Origin: Kaistella gelatinilytica
GTDB taxonomy: Bacteria > Bacteroidota > Bacteroidia > Flavobacteriales > Weeksellaceae
Reading direction: 5' to 3'
Length of the DNA stretch: 64,000 nucleotides
Assembly: GCF_015679325.1 (NCBI RefSeq)
Contig: NZ_JADPVI010000004.1
Span: forward strand, 186,001 to 250,000
Numbering within the stretch: position 1 is the stretch's first letter; the number at the start of each line of letters is the position of its first letter. Shown here in pieces: positions 32,119 through 40,033 of this stretch. The translations under genes and the position numbers were made by a program. The notes beneath the pieces were generated by a model, which had not been told where the DNA came from, searched no databases, and worked only from the letters and a program-made list of their open reading frames with translations.

Positions 32119-33876
32119 TTAATCGAATTTAATGTGATACGGCATTTCCATCATCACACTGCTCTGTAATTTAGGATTGGTAATCTGTTCGAAAACTTTG
32201 TAATTGTCGAGTCCGATTTTGTTTTTTATAATTCGTGCAGAGATCTCATCTTCGCTCATGTCTTTAAATAACTGCTCGAATTTGCTCACTTTTTTCGGAT
32301 AAGTTGCAACGTTGTAATCTTTTAATTTTACTTTTTGAGCAGCAAAAGTTATGGCGTCGTTCAGTGTTCCAAGATCATCAACCAAACCAATTTCTTTGGC
32401 TCTGGTTCCACTCCAAACTCTTCCACCGCCAATTTCATCAATTTGCTCGAAAGATTTTTTACGGTTCACCGTTACAAAATGGACAAATCTTTTGTAAGTT
32501 TGCTCTACACTTTTAGTCATCATTGAGATTCCACCTGGAGTAATCCCGTTGATTGGCGAATACATATTTGAATTAGCGTTCGTATTTACAGCGTAAGAAT
32601 TTAAGCCATTTTTGTTAGCGAGTTCTTTAAAATAAGGAATCATTCCGAAAACACCGATTGAACCTGTTAAAGTATTAGGTTCGGAATAAATCTTATCTGC
32701 AGCCATCGCAATATAGTAACCTCCGGAAGCTGCATAATCACCAAAAGAAGCGATCAGTGGTTTCTTCTTTTTCAGTTGTTGAAGTTCGAAAAGTATTTCA
32801 TCAGAAGCATTTGCGCTTCCACCAGGAGAGTTGATTCTAAATACTACAGCTTTTACTTTATCGTCATCAGAAAGCTTTCTTATTTCTTTTACAAAATTTT
32901 CTGCATAGACCGCGTCATAACCTTCGCCGTTATAAATTGCTCCAGACGCGTAAAGAATAGCAATCTGATTATCTTTTTTAATATTGTCGTTGTCTAAATT
33001 TCCGATATAGGTGTTAAAAGATATTTTGTTGAGTTTATCTTTCTCCTTCAGAATTAATTTTGATTTTAAAAGGTTATCGTATTCAGTTTTCTGAATGAGT
33101 TGGTCGGCCAACTTATATTTTAAACTTAAATCGGGAATCATTCCATAAAGACTGTCAACAACTGTTTTGAACTGCGCAGTATCAATTTTCCTGGAATTCG
33201 CCATTTTCGCGGAATTAATGGACCAGATATCATTTAATAAAGTGGAAAGTTGCTCCCTGTTTTCCGGAGACATGTCATCTCTTAAAAATGGTTCTACTGC
33301 AGATTTATATTTTCCGTGACGGATCACCTCGATTCCGATTCCAAATTTTTCTGCAAAACTTTTCATGTATAACACTTCTGTAGAGAGACCTTTCAAGTCA
33401 ATTCCACCGGCAGGATTTAGGAAATATTTATCAGCCACAGATCCCAAATAATAAGCGGACTGTGAAACCACATTTCCGTAAGCATATACGAATTTACCGC
33501 TCTTCTTAAAGTCTTCCAGAGCAGCTCTTATATCATCAAGCTGAGTCATTCCGGCTTTAATTCCGTCGGTTTCTATACTGATGCCTTTAATTTTATCATC
33601 CTTCTTTGCATTTTTAATGGCTTCGAGAATGTCGAACACCATAATGCTTTTCTGCTTTTCATTTAAAGAAAATAATTGCTGATTATCTTCGGACGGACTG
33701 TCAATAATTTGAGTTTTGAAATCTAAGATTAAAACAGAATTCGCCTTGATATTGGGTTTCGAATCAGAACTGAAAGCACTTGCTGCAATCACCATCACTA
33801 AAAACAAGAGAAAAACTGCTCCAATAATCATAATTGCCACTATATTTGCTAAGACATTCTTAAAAAAACTTCTCAT
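32119..33876 (-). CDS. sppA: Signal peptide peptidase SppA, long (67K) type
   Basis: 585 residues with one membrane helix (about 11-33) and two ClpP-like S49 domains. The catalytic lysine is K191 (GKYKSAVEPF) in the N-terminal half and the nucleophile S384 (YAASGGYY) is in the C-terminal half, the same dyad split as E. coli SppA. It degrades leftover signal peptides at the inner membrane. It is divergent from folK with only 22 bp between start codons. Confidence 0.95.
   Translation of the reverse strand: MRSFFKNVLANIVAIMIIGAVFLLFLVMVIAASAFSSDSKPNIKANSVLILDFKTQIIDSPSEDNQQLFSLNEKQKSIMVFDILEAIKNAKKDDKIKGISIETDGIKAGMTQLDDIRAALEDFKKSGKFVYAYGNVVSQSAYYLGSVADKYFLNPAGGIDLKGLSTEVLYMKSFAEKFGIGIEVIRHGKYKSAVEPFLRDDMSPENREQLSTLLNDIWSINSAKMANSRKIDTAQFKTVVDSLYGMIPDLSLKYKLADQLIQKTEYDNLLKSKLILKEKDKLNKISFNTYIGNLDNDNIKKDNQIAILYASGAIYNGEGYDAVYAENFVKEIRKLSDDDKVKAVVFRINSPGGSANASDEILFELQQLKKKKPLIASFGDYAASGGYYIAMAADKIYSEPNTLTGSIGVFGMIPYFKELANKNGLNSYAVNTNANSNMYSPINGITPGGISMMTKSVEQTYKRFVHFVTVNRKKSFEQIDEIGGGRVWSGTRAKEIGLVDDLGTLNDAITFAAQKVKLKDYNVATYPKKVSKFEQLFKDMSEDEISARIIKNKIGLDNYKVFEQITNPKLQSSVMMEMPYHIKFD
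33841..33848 (+). promoter_or_regulatory. Minus-7 box for folK, inside the sppA coding region
   Basis: TATATTTG on the plus strand, 50 nt before the folK ATG, overlapping codons about 10-12 of sppA on the other strand. Confidence 0.4.
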
Positions 33877-33898
33877 AATTTTTTAAATATTTTCTAAT

Positions 33899-34321
33899 AT
33901 GTCGCAACATGATGTTACTTTGTTACTCGGCAGCAATCTGGGAGATACAGAGAAAAATATTAAAACCGCATTAAATTTTATTGAAATAGAAATTGGTCCT
34001 ATTATAAGGAGAAGTGATATTTTATTAACAAAGCCCGTAGAGTTTGCTAGTAATAATATTTTTTGTAATATTGTAGTATTAATAAAAACACAATTATCTC
34101 CTGTTAATCTGTTGAATTCGATAAAAAGAATTGAGGTCGACATGGGGCGGATAGAAGATTCATCAGTTACAAAAGCTTATGTAGATAGGATTATCGACAT
34201 TGATATCGTGCTTTATGGGGACCTTAAGTTTGAATGCAAAACTTTACAGATTCCTCACAAAAAACATTTGTATGAACGTGAGTTTTCCCGAAATTTATTA
34301 ATGAGTTTAAAAACACATTAA
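33899..34321 (+). CDS. folK: 2-amino-4-hydroxy-6-hydroxymethyldihydropteridine diphosphokinase (HPPK)
   Basis: 140 residues, short for HPPK (often about 160) but with the key parts: LLLGSNLGD (8-16), the VDMGRIEDSS loop, DIDIVLYGD with the metal-binding Asp pair, and PHKKHLYERE near the C-terminus. It pyrophosphorylates the pterin precursor in folate synthesis. It ends 11 bp before the first OmpA-like gene, so read-through into that gene is likely. Confidence 0.92.
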   Translation: MSQHDVTLLLGSNLGDTEKNIKTALNFIEIEIGPIIRRSDILLTKPVEFASNNIFCNIVVLIKTQLSPVNLLNSIKRIEVDMGRIEDSSVTKAYVDRIIDIDIVLYGDLKFECKTLQIPHKKHLYEREFSRNLLMSLKTH

Positions 34322-34332
34322 AAACAACAAAT

Positions 34333-35439
34333 ATGAAATTAGGTTTATTTTTAGCATTAGCCTTTCCTATTGCGTTCTATGCACAAGATCGCTCAGGAGT
34401 TACGGGTAAGAATGAGTATCCCAATGCGTACTCAAGCGGTTCGGCGAAGGTAAGCCCTTTTACGAATTCATCCAGATTGTTCAAAGACTGGTCGATATCA
34501 GTAGGAGGTGGTGCTGCAGTTTTTCAGAATGCAGATCTATCTTCTTTTTACGATGGTAAAATTAATCTTGGCTGGAATGGCTATGCAAGTATTGATAAGC
34601 AAATTACTCATACTTTTGGTATAAGTGTTCTTTATCAAATGGGTAAACTAAACCAAAAAGCAATGTTGCCAGGTGCTGCAGGTATTGCCGCAGGTGTTGC
34701 AACTGCTTGGACAAAATATCAGCAGATCTCGATTTTGGGAGATATTAATTTCTCAAATTTAATACGTCGTGTTGATAATCATTCGCCTTACAGATGGGCT
34801 TTGCACGGTTATGCAGGAGTAGGTTTACAGGGGTATAATACTCTTTTGTTAGACAATGATATGTCGAGATACAGTACAGTGCCAAAAAGAATTCCTATAG
34901 AAATCGATCAAAAATTAGGATTTGATACCTTCTTTTACCAGATCGGAACTGGAGTAAAATATAATGCTTCAAAATTAATTGATATTGAAGCTCGTGCGAT
35001 GTATATCATTACAGGTGATGATTCATTTGATGGTGGTGGATATGGCAAAAATGCAGTTCCACGTTATAATGCAATAACTTCGGGACATTCTGATAATTTC
35101 GTTACTGTAAATTTAGGACTGTCTTTCAAATTAGGAAAACATGATACTCATTTAGCATGGTATGATCCTATGCAGGATATTAACAGCCGAATCAATGTTT
35201 TAGAAAATACAACAGATGATTTTGTTGTTTGCCAAAAAGGAGATAAAGATAATGATGGTGTTTGCGATGATTGGGACAGACAACTTGATACTCCTGCAGG
35301 AGCGAGAGTTGACGGTGCTGGTGTAGCTTTGGATATGGATTTAGATGGAGTGATCGATCTTTATGACAAATGTGTAACAGTTCCAGGTCCTGTAGAAAAT
35401 AACGGATGTCCTATCAATACTCCGCCAACTAATAAATAA
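34333..35439 (+). CDS. OmpA-like barrel protein with TSP3 linker but no OmpA C-terminal domain
   Basis: 368 residues. A signal peptide (about 1-17, ending AFYAQ) is followed by an outer-membrane beta-barrel (about 45-285), then a thrombospondin-type-3-like calcium-binding linker (GDKDNDGVCDDWDRQ ... DLDGVIDLYDKC). The chain stops at INTPPTNK, exactly where its neighbour continues into the OmpA peptidoglycan-binding domain. The linker differs from the neighbour's at very few residues while the barrels are clearly diverged. It is a tandem paralog of the gene at 35573. It may be an outer-membrane protein unable to tether to peptidoglycan; no frameshift remnant of the missing domain is seen in the 133 bp downstream. 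Confidence 0.9.
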   Translation: MKLGLFLALAFPIAFYAQDRSGVTGKNEYPNAYSSGSAKVSPFTNSSRLFKDWSISVGGGAAVFQNADLSSFYDGKINLGWNGYASIDKQITHTFGISVLYQMGKLNQKAMLPGAAGIAAGVATAWTKYQQISILGDINFSNLIRRVDNHSPYRWALHGYAGVGLQGYNTLLLDNDMSRYSTVPKRIPIEIDQKLGFDTFFYQIGTGVKYNASKLIDIEARAMYIITGDDSFDGGGYGKNAVPRYNAITSGHSDNFVTVNLGLSFKLGKHDTHLAWYDPMQDINSRINVLENTTDDFVVCQKGDKDNDGVCDDWDRQLDTPAGARVDGAGVALDMDLDGVIDLYDKCVTVPGPVENNGCPINTPPTNK

Positions 35440-35548
35440 TAAAAATTTATTTTTATTATGGTATATTAATTGTTAAGGGTCAGCAGCTGAATTATGCAGT
35501 TAGATTTTTAAGAAAATTAATATACTTTATAACAGATAACTAATAATT

Positions 35549-35572
35549 AAAATACAAATTAAAATACAAATT
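35549..35572 (+). repeat. Two direct copies of a 12-mer before the full-length OmpA gene
   Basis: AAAATACAAATT occurs twice in a row and ends 1-2 nt before the ATG at 35573, forming an A-rich unstructured ribosome-loading region common before highly expressed flavobacterial genes. Confidence 0.6.
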
Positions 35573-37018
35573 ATGAAACTAAATTTAGCAATCGTGGCCT
35601 TAGCATTAGCTTTACCTACTGCTATCTTCGCGCAAGATTCGACAGCAGTTTCTACCGGAGGATATCCCAATGCATTTTCTTCAGGATCTGCAAATGTCTC
35701 TCCGTTCACACAATCATCGAAGCGATTCAATGATTGGGCGATATCTGCCGGTGCAGGTGTGCCATTAATTCAGTCTGCCGACCTTACTTCAATCAAAGGT
35801 TTTGGTGCAGGTAAAAACCTGTATGGATGGTCTGCGTATTTCAGTATTGATAAAGCAATTACTCACGCTTTTGGTTTAAAACTGCAGTACGACAAAGGAG
35901 AAACAAGACAAGGATTTGTTAATACGAAAGATAAAGTAGCTTCTCCTACAGGAGCAGGTGCCAGAACTCAATATGATGCAATTTCTGTTTTAGGAGATAT
36001 CGATTTTTCTAACCTTTTACGAAGAGTAGATAATCACTCCCCATTCAGATGGGCACTTCACGGTTATGCGGGAGTAGGAACTTTGGCATACAGAGCATAC
36101 AGACAGGATGCAAGTCCTGCTTACAATCAGAGTTTGATTACTGAGGTAAAACCTTTTATTTTAGGAAGTTTCTTCGGACAAGCCGGAGCAGGTCTTAAAT
36201 TCCGTGCAACTAAATCAGTAGATCTGGAGGCAAGAGGAATGTATGTCTTGACTGGTGATGACAGTTTTGATGGAGCAGGTGGAACATCTTACAATGGTAA
36301 AGTAAATGATAACCCTTCAGATAACATGATCAACTTAACTTTAGGGGCAACCTTGAATTTAGGAAAACATGAGTCGCACCTTTTCTGGCATGATCCTTTG
36401 CAGGAAATTTATTACAAATTGGATGTATTAGCTGATAAAAATCAGGATGTAGAAGTATGTAAAAAAGGTGATGCAGATAATGACGGAGTTTGTGACGATT
36501 GGGACAGACAACTTGATACTCCTGCAGGTGCAAGAGTTGATGGTGCAGGTGTAGCTTTAGATACAGATTTAGATGGAGTAATTGATCTTTATGACAAATG
36601 TGTAACTGTTCCTGGTCCTGTTGAAAATAATGGTTGTCCGTTAGATACGACTTCAAAAATTACAGATACTACAAGAACAATGGAAGGAATTGAATTCGAC
36701 TTGAATTCAGACAAGATTCTTCCTTCTAACACGCCAATATTGAATAACGCAGTTAGTTATATTAACTCTTCAACAGGTTCATATAATGTGATTGGTGCTA
36801 CAGATACAAGAGCTTCTGTACAATACAACCAGAAATTATCTGAAAGAAGAGCAAATAGTGTTAAGAATTATTTGATCCAGAATGGAGTACAATCCGGAAA
36901 ATTAGACGCAATCGGTAGAGGTAAAAAAGACCTTAAATATCCTGAATGTGATCCAGCTACAAAATGCCCGGAATGGAAAAACAGAGCGAACAGAAGAGTT
37001 TACTTTGAAGCAAAATAA
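35573..37018 (+). CDS. OmpA family outer-membrane protein (barrel, TSP3 linker, peptidoglycan-binding domain)
   Basis: 481 residues. Signal peptide (about 1-20, AIFAQ), beta-barrel (about 45-300), TSP3 calcium-binding linker (about 301-365), then an OmpA/MotB domain (about 370-481). The OmpA domain includes GATDTRASVQYNQKLSERRA and the C-terminal NRANRRVYFEAK, where the diaminopimelate-contacting Asp/Arg pair of the family sits. It should anchor the outer membrane to peptidoglycan and is probably a major surface protein. It is a tandem duplicate of the gene before it and has a terminator after it. Confidence 0.95.
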   Translation: MKLNLAIVALALALPTAIFAQDSTAVSTGGYPNAFSSGSANVSPFTQSSKRFNDWAISAGAGVPLIQSADLTSIKGFGAGKNLYGWSAYFSIDKAITHAFGLKLQYDKGETRQGFVNTKDKVASPTGAGARTQYDAISVLGDIDFSNLLRRVDNHSPFRWALHGYAGVGTLAYRAYRQDASPAYNQSLITEVKPFILGSFFGQAGAGLKFRATKSVDLEARGMYVLTGDDSFDGAGGTSYNGKVNDNPSDNMINLTLGATLNLGKHESHLFWHDPLQEIYYKLDVLADKNQDVEVCKKGDADNDGVCDDWDRQLDTPAGARVDGAGVALDTDLDGVIDLYDKCVTVPGPVENNGCPLDTTSKITDTTRTMEGIEFDLNSDKILPSNTPILNNAVSYINSSTGSYNVIGATDTRASVQYNQKLSERRANSVKNYLIQNGVQSGKLDAIGRGKKDLKYPECDPATKCPEWKNRANRRVYFEAK

Positions 37019-37043
37019 TTTTTTAGAATTTATATCAATTAAA

Positions 37044-37068
37044 AGTCACGCATTGCGTGGCTTTTTTT
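37044..37068 (+). terminator. Intrinsic terminator of the OmpA gene
   Basis: AGTCACGC-ATT-GCGTGGCT hairpin (one G-T pair) followed by seven T. Confidence 0.85.
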
Positions 37069-37101
37069 GTTTTGTGGAATTTCTTTCAGTATTTTTACTC
37101 C

Positions 37102-39009
37102 ATGATTTCTCCGCAAGATTTTCATCAACTCAAATTTCAAACCTTAAAGCATTTTTGGGGTTATGAAACTTTTAGAAATTCCCAGGAAGAGATCATTAAT
37201 TCTCTGATCGACGGAAAAGATACTCTCGCTCTTCTTCCGACTGGTGGCGGAAAATCTCTATGCTATCAACTTCCTGCGCTCATTTTAGAAGGCACCTGTC
37301 TTGTGATTTCACCACTTTTGGCCTTAATGAAAGATCAGGTTTATCAGCTCAAAAATAATGGTATTGAAGCAGAATATTTATCCTCTGAACTCGATGAATT
37401 TGATGCTGAAACCATTTTTAACCGATGTAAAAATGGTTTAACCAAGCTATTATATATTTCCCCGGAAAGACTGACGAACAGAATTTTTTTACAGAAGATA
37501 GAAGAAATTCAAATTTCCTTTTTAGCAGTTGATGAAGCGCATTGTATTTCGGAGTGGGGACAGGATTTTCGACCCAGTTATCAGAACATCAAACAGTTTC
37601 GGGAGAATTTAAAAAACATTCCGTTATTGGCACTCACGGCGACGGCAACTCCAAAAGTTTTAGAGGAAATTAAAGCGAAATTAAATTTAAAAAATCCCAA
37701 AATATTTCAACAGAGTTTTAGACGGACCAATATTAAAATTGTCTCTGATAAAGTTGCTGATAAGTACGAAAGGGTTTTAAATATAATGAAGTACAATAAT
37801 TCGTCGGGAATTATTTATGTGAGAAGTCGTAAAGAAACAGAAGAATTAACCAAATTTCTACAAAGAAATCAGATTCAGAATGTAGATTTTTTTCATGCAG
37901 GCTTGCCTTTAAAGGAAAAAAACGCCAAGCAAAAATTGTGGATTCAAAGTCAAAATAATGTTTTGGTTTCCACAAATGCTTTCGGAATGGGAATCGATAA
38001 AGATCAGGTTCGTTTCGTGATTCACTTTTCGCCTGCGCAATCGCTGGAAAATTATTACCAGGAAATTGGTAGAGCAGGTCGCGATGGTTTAGAATCCTAC
38101 GCTTTTTTACTTTGGAACGAGCAGGAATTAACTAATTTTGATCAGATTTTAAGAAACCAGATTCCCTCCAAAACCGAGTTTCTAAATATTGTTTCGTATC
38201 TCTACTCGACATTTCAGATTGCGGAAAATGATTTGCCTGAAAACGTTTTTCAGCTTCATATTCAGAGAATTCAAAATTTCACCAAAACGTCTCTGGCTAA
38301 AATTAGAAATGTTTTAAATTTTCTGCATAATCAGGAATTTATTTTCTTCAACAGCAATCAGTCTCTTTCTTCTCTGGAACTGAAAATTTCTCCGGATGAA
38401 CTCGATCTGCTTTCTCAAAATGATTCTTATTTTATCGAACTTTTGCTTCGGAGTTTTTCTGGATTTACAACGCATAAGATTATGTTCAGCGAGAAAACTT
38501 TAAGCAATAAAATAGATTCAGATCCTCATTTGATCAAAGAACGGCTCAAAGAACTTCAGCGAAAAGGATATTTAGAATATATTGATGGCGCTTTATCCAG
38601 TGTTAAATTTCTGAAGCCTCGTGAAGACCGGCATTTCAATGGTAAATATTGGAATCTTTTCGAACAGATTCAAAAAAATAAATTGCAGAAATGGGAAGAG
38701 ATGAAATTCTTTGTGGAAGATTCAGATTTTTGTAAGATGAAGCTTATTTTGTCTTATTTTGGAGAAAAAGATGTCAAGAATTGCGGTAAATGTTCAGTCT
38801 GCGAGAAACAGAAAGAGAGTATTTTCGGACGAAATATATCAGCTGAAATCATCGATACACTGCAGCAGAAACCGTCGAACGTTGAGGAGATCGCCATTAA
38901 ACTGAATTACTACGAAAAAGAAAATATTCTGGAAAATCTTATTTATCTGCTGGATTCTGGCAAAGTAAAAATGCTCAATTTCAGAACGTACGCGGTTAAT
39001 CATGAGTAA
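37102..39009 (+). CDS. recQ: RecQ-family ATP-dependent DNA helicase
   Basis: 635 residues from the ATG at 37102 (MISPQDFHQLKFQTLKHFWG); an upstream extension runs through the terminator and is rejected. Walker A TGGGKS (47-52), DEAH (144-147), the RecQ aromatic-rich loop region after it, TATATPKV and the motif VI QEIGRAGRDG are present. A zinc-binding Cys set (C..NCGKCSVC) is followed by a winged-helix region. No HRDC domain is apparent, so this is a short RecQ. It unwinds DNA in recombination and repair. Confidence 0.95.
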   Translation: MISPQDFHQLKFQTLKHFWGYETFRNSQEEIINSLIDGKDTLALLPTGGGKSLCYQLPALILEGTCLVISPLLALMKDQVYQLKNNGIEAEYLSSELDEFDAETIFNRCKNGLTKLLYISPERLTNRIFLQKIEEIQISFLAVDEAHCISEWGQDFRPSYQNIKQFRENLKNIPLLALTATATPKVLEEIKAKLNLKNPKIFQQSFRRTNIKIVSDKVADKYERVLNIMKYNNSSGIIYVRSRKETEELTKFLQRNQIQNVDFFHAGLPLKEKNAKQKLWIQSQNNVLVSTNAFGMGIDKDQVRFVIHFSPAQSLENYYQEIGRAGRDGLESYAFLLWNEQELTNFDQILRNQIPSKTEFLNIVSYLYSTFQIAENDLPENVFQLHIQRIQNFTKTSLAKIRNVLNFLHNQEFIFFNSNQSLSSLELKISPDELDLLSQNDSYFIELLLRSFSGFTTHKIMFSEKTLSNKIDSDPHLIKERLKELQRKGYLEYIDGALSSVKFLKPREDRHFNGKYWNLFEQIQKNKLQKWEEMKFFVEDSDFCKMKLILSYFGEKDVKNCGKCSVCEKQKESIFGRNISAEIIDTLQQKPSNVEEIAIKLNYYEKENILENLIYLLDSGKVKMLNFRTYAVNHE

Positions 39010-39014
39010 TAAAA

Positions 39015-39031
39015 AATAAGTAATCAGTAAT
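39015..39031. repeat. Solo 17-nt copy of the intervening-sequence arm
   Basis: AATAAGTAATCAGTAAT is the exact reverse complement of 18412-18428 in the right arm of the element at 17980-18434. No S23-type gene or second arm is found nearby. Confidence 0.75.
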
Positions 39032-39033
39032 TT

Positions 39034-39068
39034 TCAACTATCAACTATCAACTATCAACTATCAACTA
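39034..39068. repeat. Heptamer tandem repeat (5 x TCAACTA) upstream of fmt
   Basis: Five exact 7-bp units end 3 nt before the fmt ATG, so they occupy the ribosome-loading region. Confidence 0.95.
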
Positions 39069-39071
39069 TAA

Positions 39072-40028
39072 ATGAAATCATTAAAAGTCGTATTCTTCGG
39101 CACTCCCGAATTTGCAAAATCTTGTTTAGAAGCGATTCACCAATCTGCACATGAAGTTGTAGGCGTAGTAACAGTCGCGGACAAAGCAAGCGGTCGTGGC
39201 CAAAAACTTAATCAATCTGCGGTAAAACTTTTCGCGGTAGAAAATGATCTTGCTGTTTTTCAACCTGAAAAACTAAGAAACCCAGAGTTTTTAGAAGAAG
39301 TTCAAAAATTAGACGCCGATGTTTTCGTGGTTGTTGCTTTTCGAATGATGCCCAAAATTTTATTTGAAATGCCAAGACTGGGAACTTTCAATCTTCATGC
39401 GTCATTGCTTCCCGATTATCGTGGTGCTGCACCGATCAATTATGCGGTAATTAATGGCGAGAAAAAAACGGGTGCGACTACTTTTTTTATTAATGAAAAA
39501 ATTGATGAAGGTAATATTCTCCTTCAGGAAGAACTTGAAATTTCACCGACCGAAAATGCTGGTTCTTTGCATGACCGTTTAATGGAGTTGGGTGCAAAAC
39601 TGGTTGTAAAAACGCTGGATGGTTTGGCTGAAAATTCTATTCAGGAAAAACCGCAGCCTGAAGTTGAACATCCGAAAAATGCTTTTAAAATTTTCAAAGA
39701 AGACACCAAAATCAACTGGGATCAAAATTCTGAAAATGTTCACAATTTTATCCGTGGAATGTCTCCTTATCCTTGTGCATTCACCAGTTTAAAAATTGGC
39801 GAGGATGGTAAAACTTTAAAAATTTATGAAGGGAAATTCAAGGTTTCAACCCATGAAAAAGTTGCCGGAACATTAGAGATCGACAAACATCAATTCAAAA
39901 TTTATACAAAAGATGGTTTTTACCTTCCGGAAGAATTACAGCTTGAAGGCAAGAAAAGAATGTCGTTGAAGGATTTTCTAAATGGTTTCCAAAATTTTGA
40001 TCTTATTTCAAAAACCATTCAGTCTTAG
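39072..40028 (+). CDS. fmt: Methionyl-tRNA formyltransferase
   Basis: 318 residues. N-terminal formyltransferase domain with FFGTPEFAKSCL, the catalytic N107-H109 (FNLHASLLPDYRG) and D145 (NEKIDEGNIL), then a C-terminal tRNA-binding domain. It formylates Met-tRNA to make the initiator. Its leader consists of the heptamer repeat at 39034-39068, and no Shine-Dalgarno sequence is visible. Confidence 0.96.
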   Translation: MKSLKVVFFGTPEFAKSCLEAIHQSAHEVVGVVTVADKASGRGQKLNQSAVKLFAVENDLAVFQPEKLRNPEFLEEVQKLDADVFVVVAFRMMPKILFEMPRLGTFNLHASLLPDYRGAAPINYAVINGEKKTGATTFFINEKIDEGNILLQEELEISPTENAGSLHDRLMELGAKLVVKTLDGLAENSIQEKPQPEVEHPKNAFKIFKEDTKINWDQNSENVHNFIRGMSPYPCAFTSLKIGEDGKTLKIYEGKFKVSTHEKVAGTLEIDKHQFKIYTKDGFYLPEELQLEGKKRMSLKDFLNGFQNFDLISKTIQS

Positions 40029-40033
40029 AAGTT

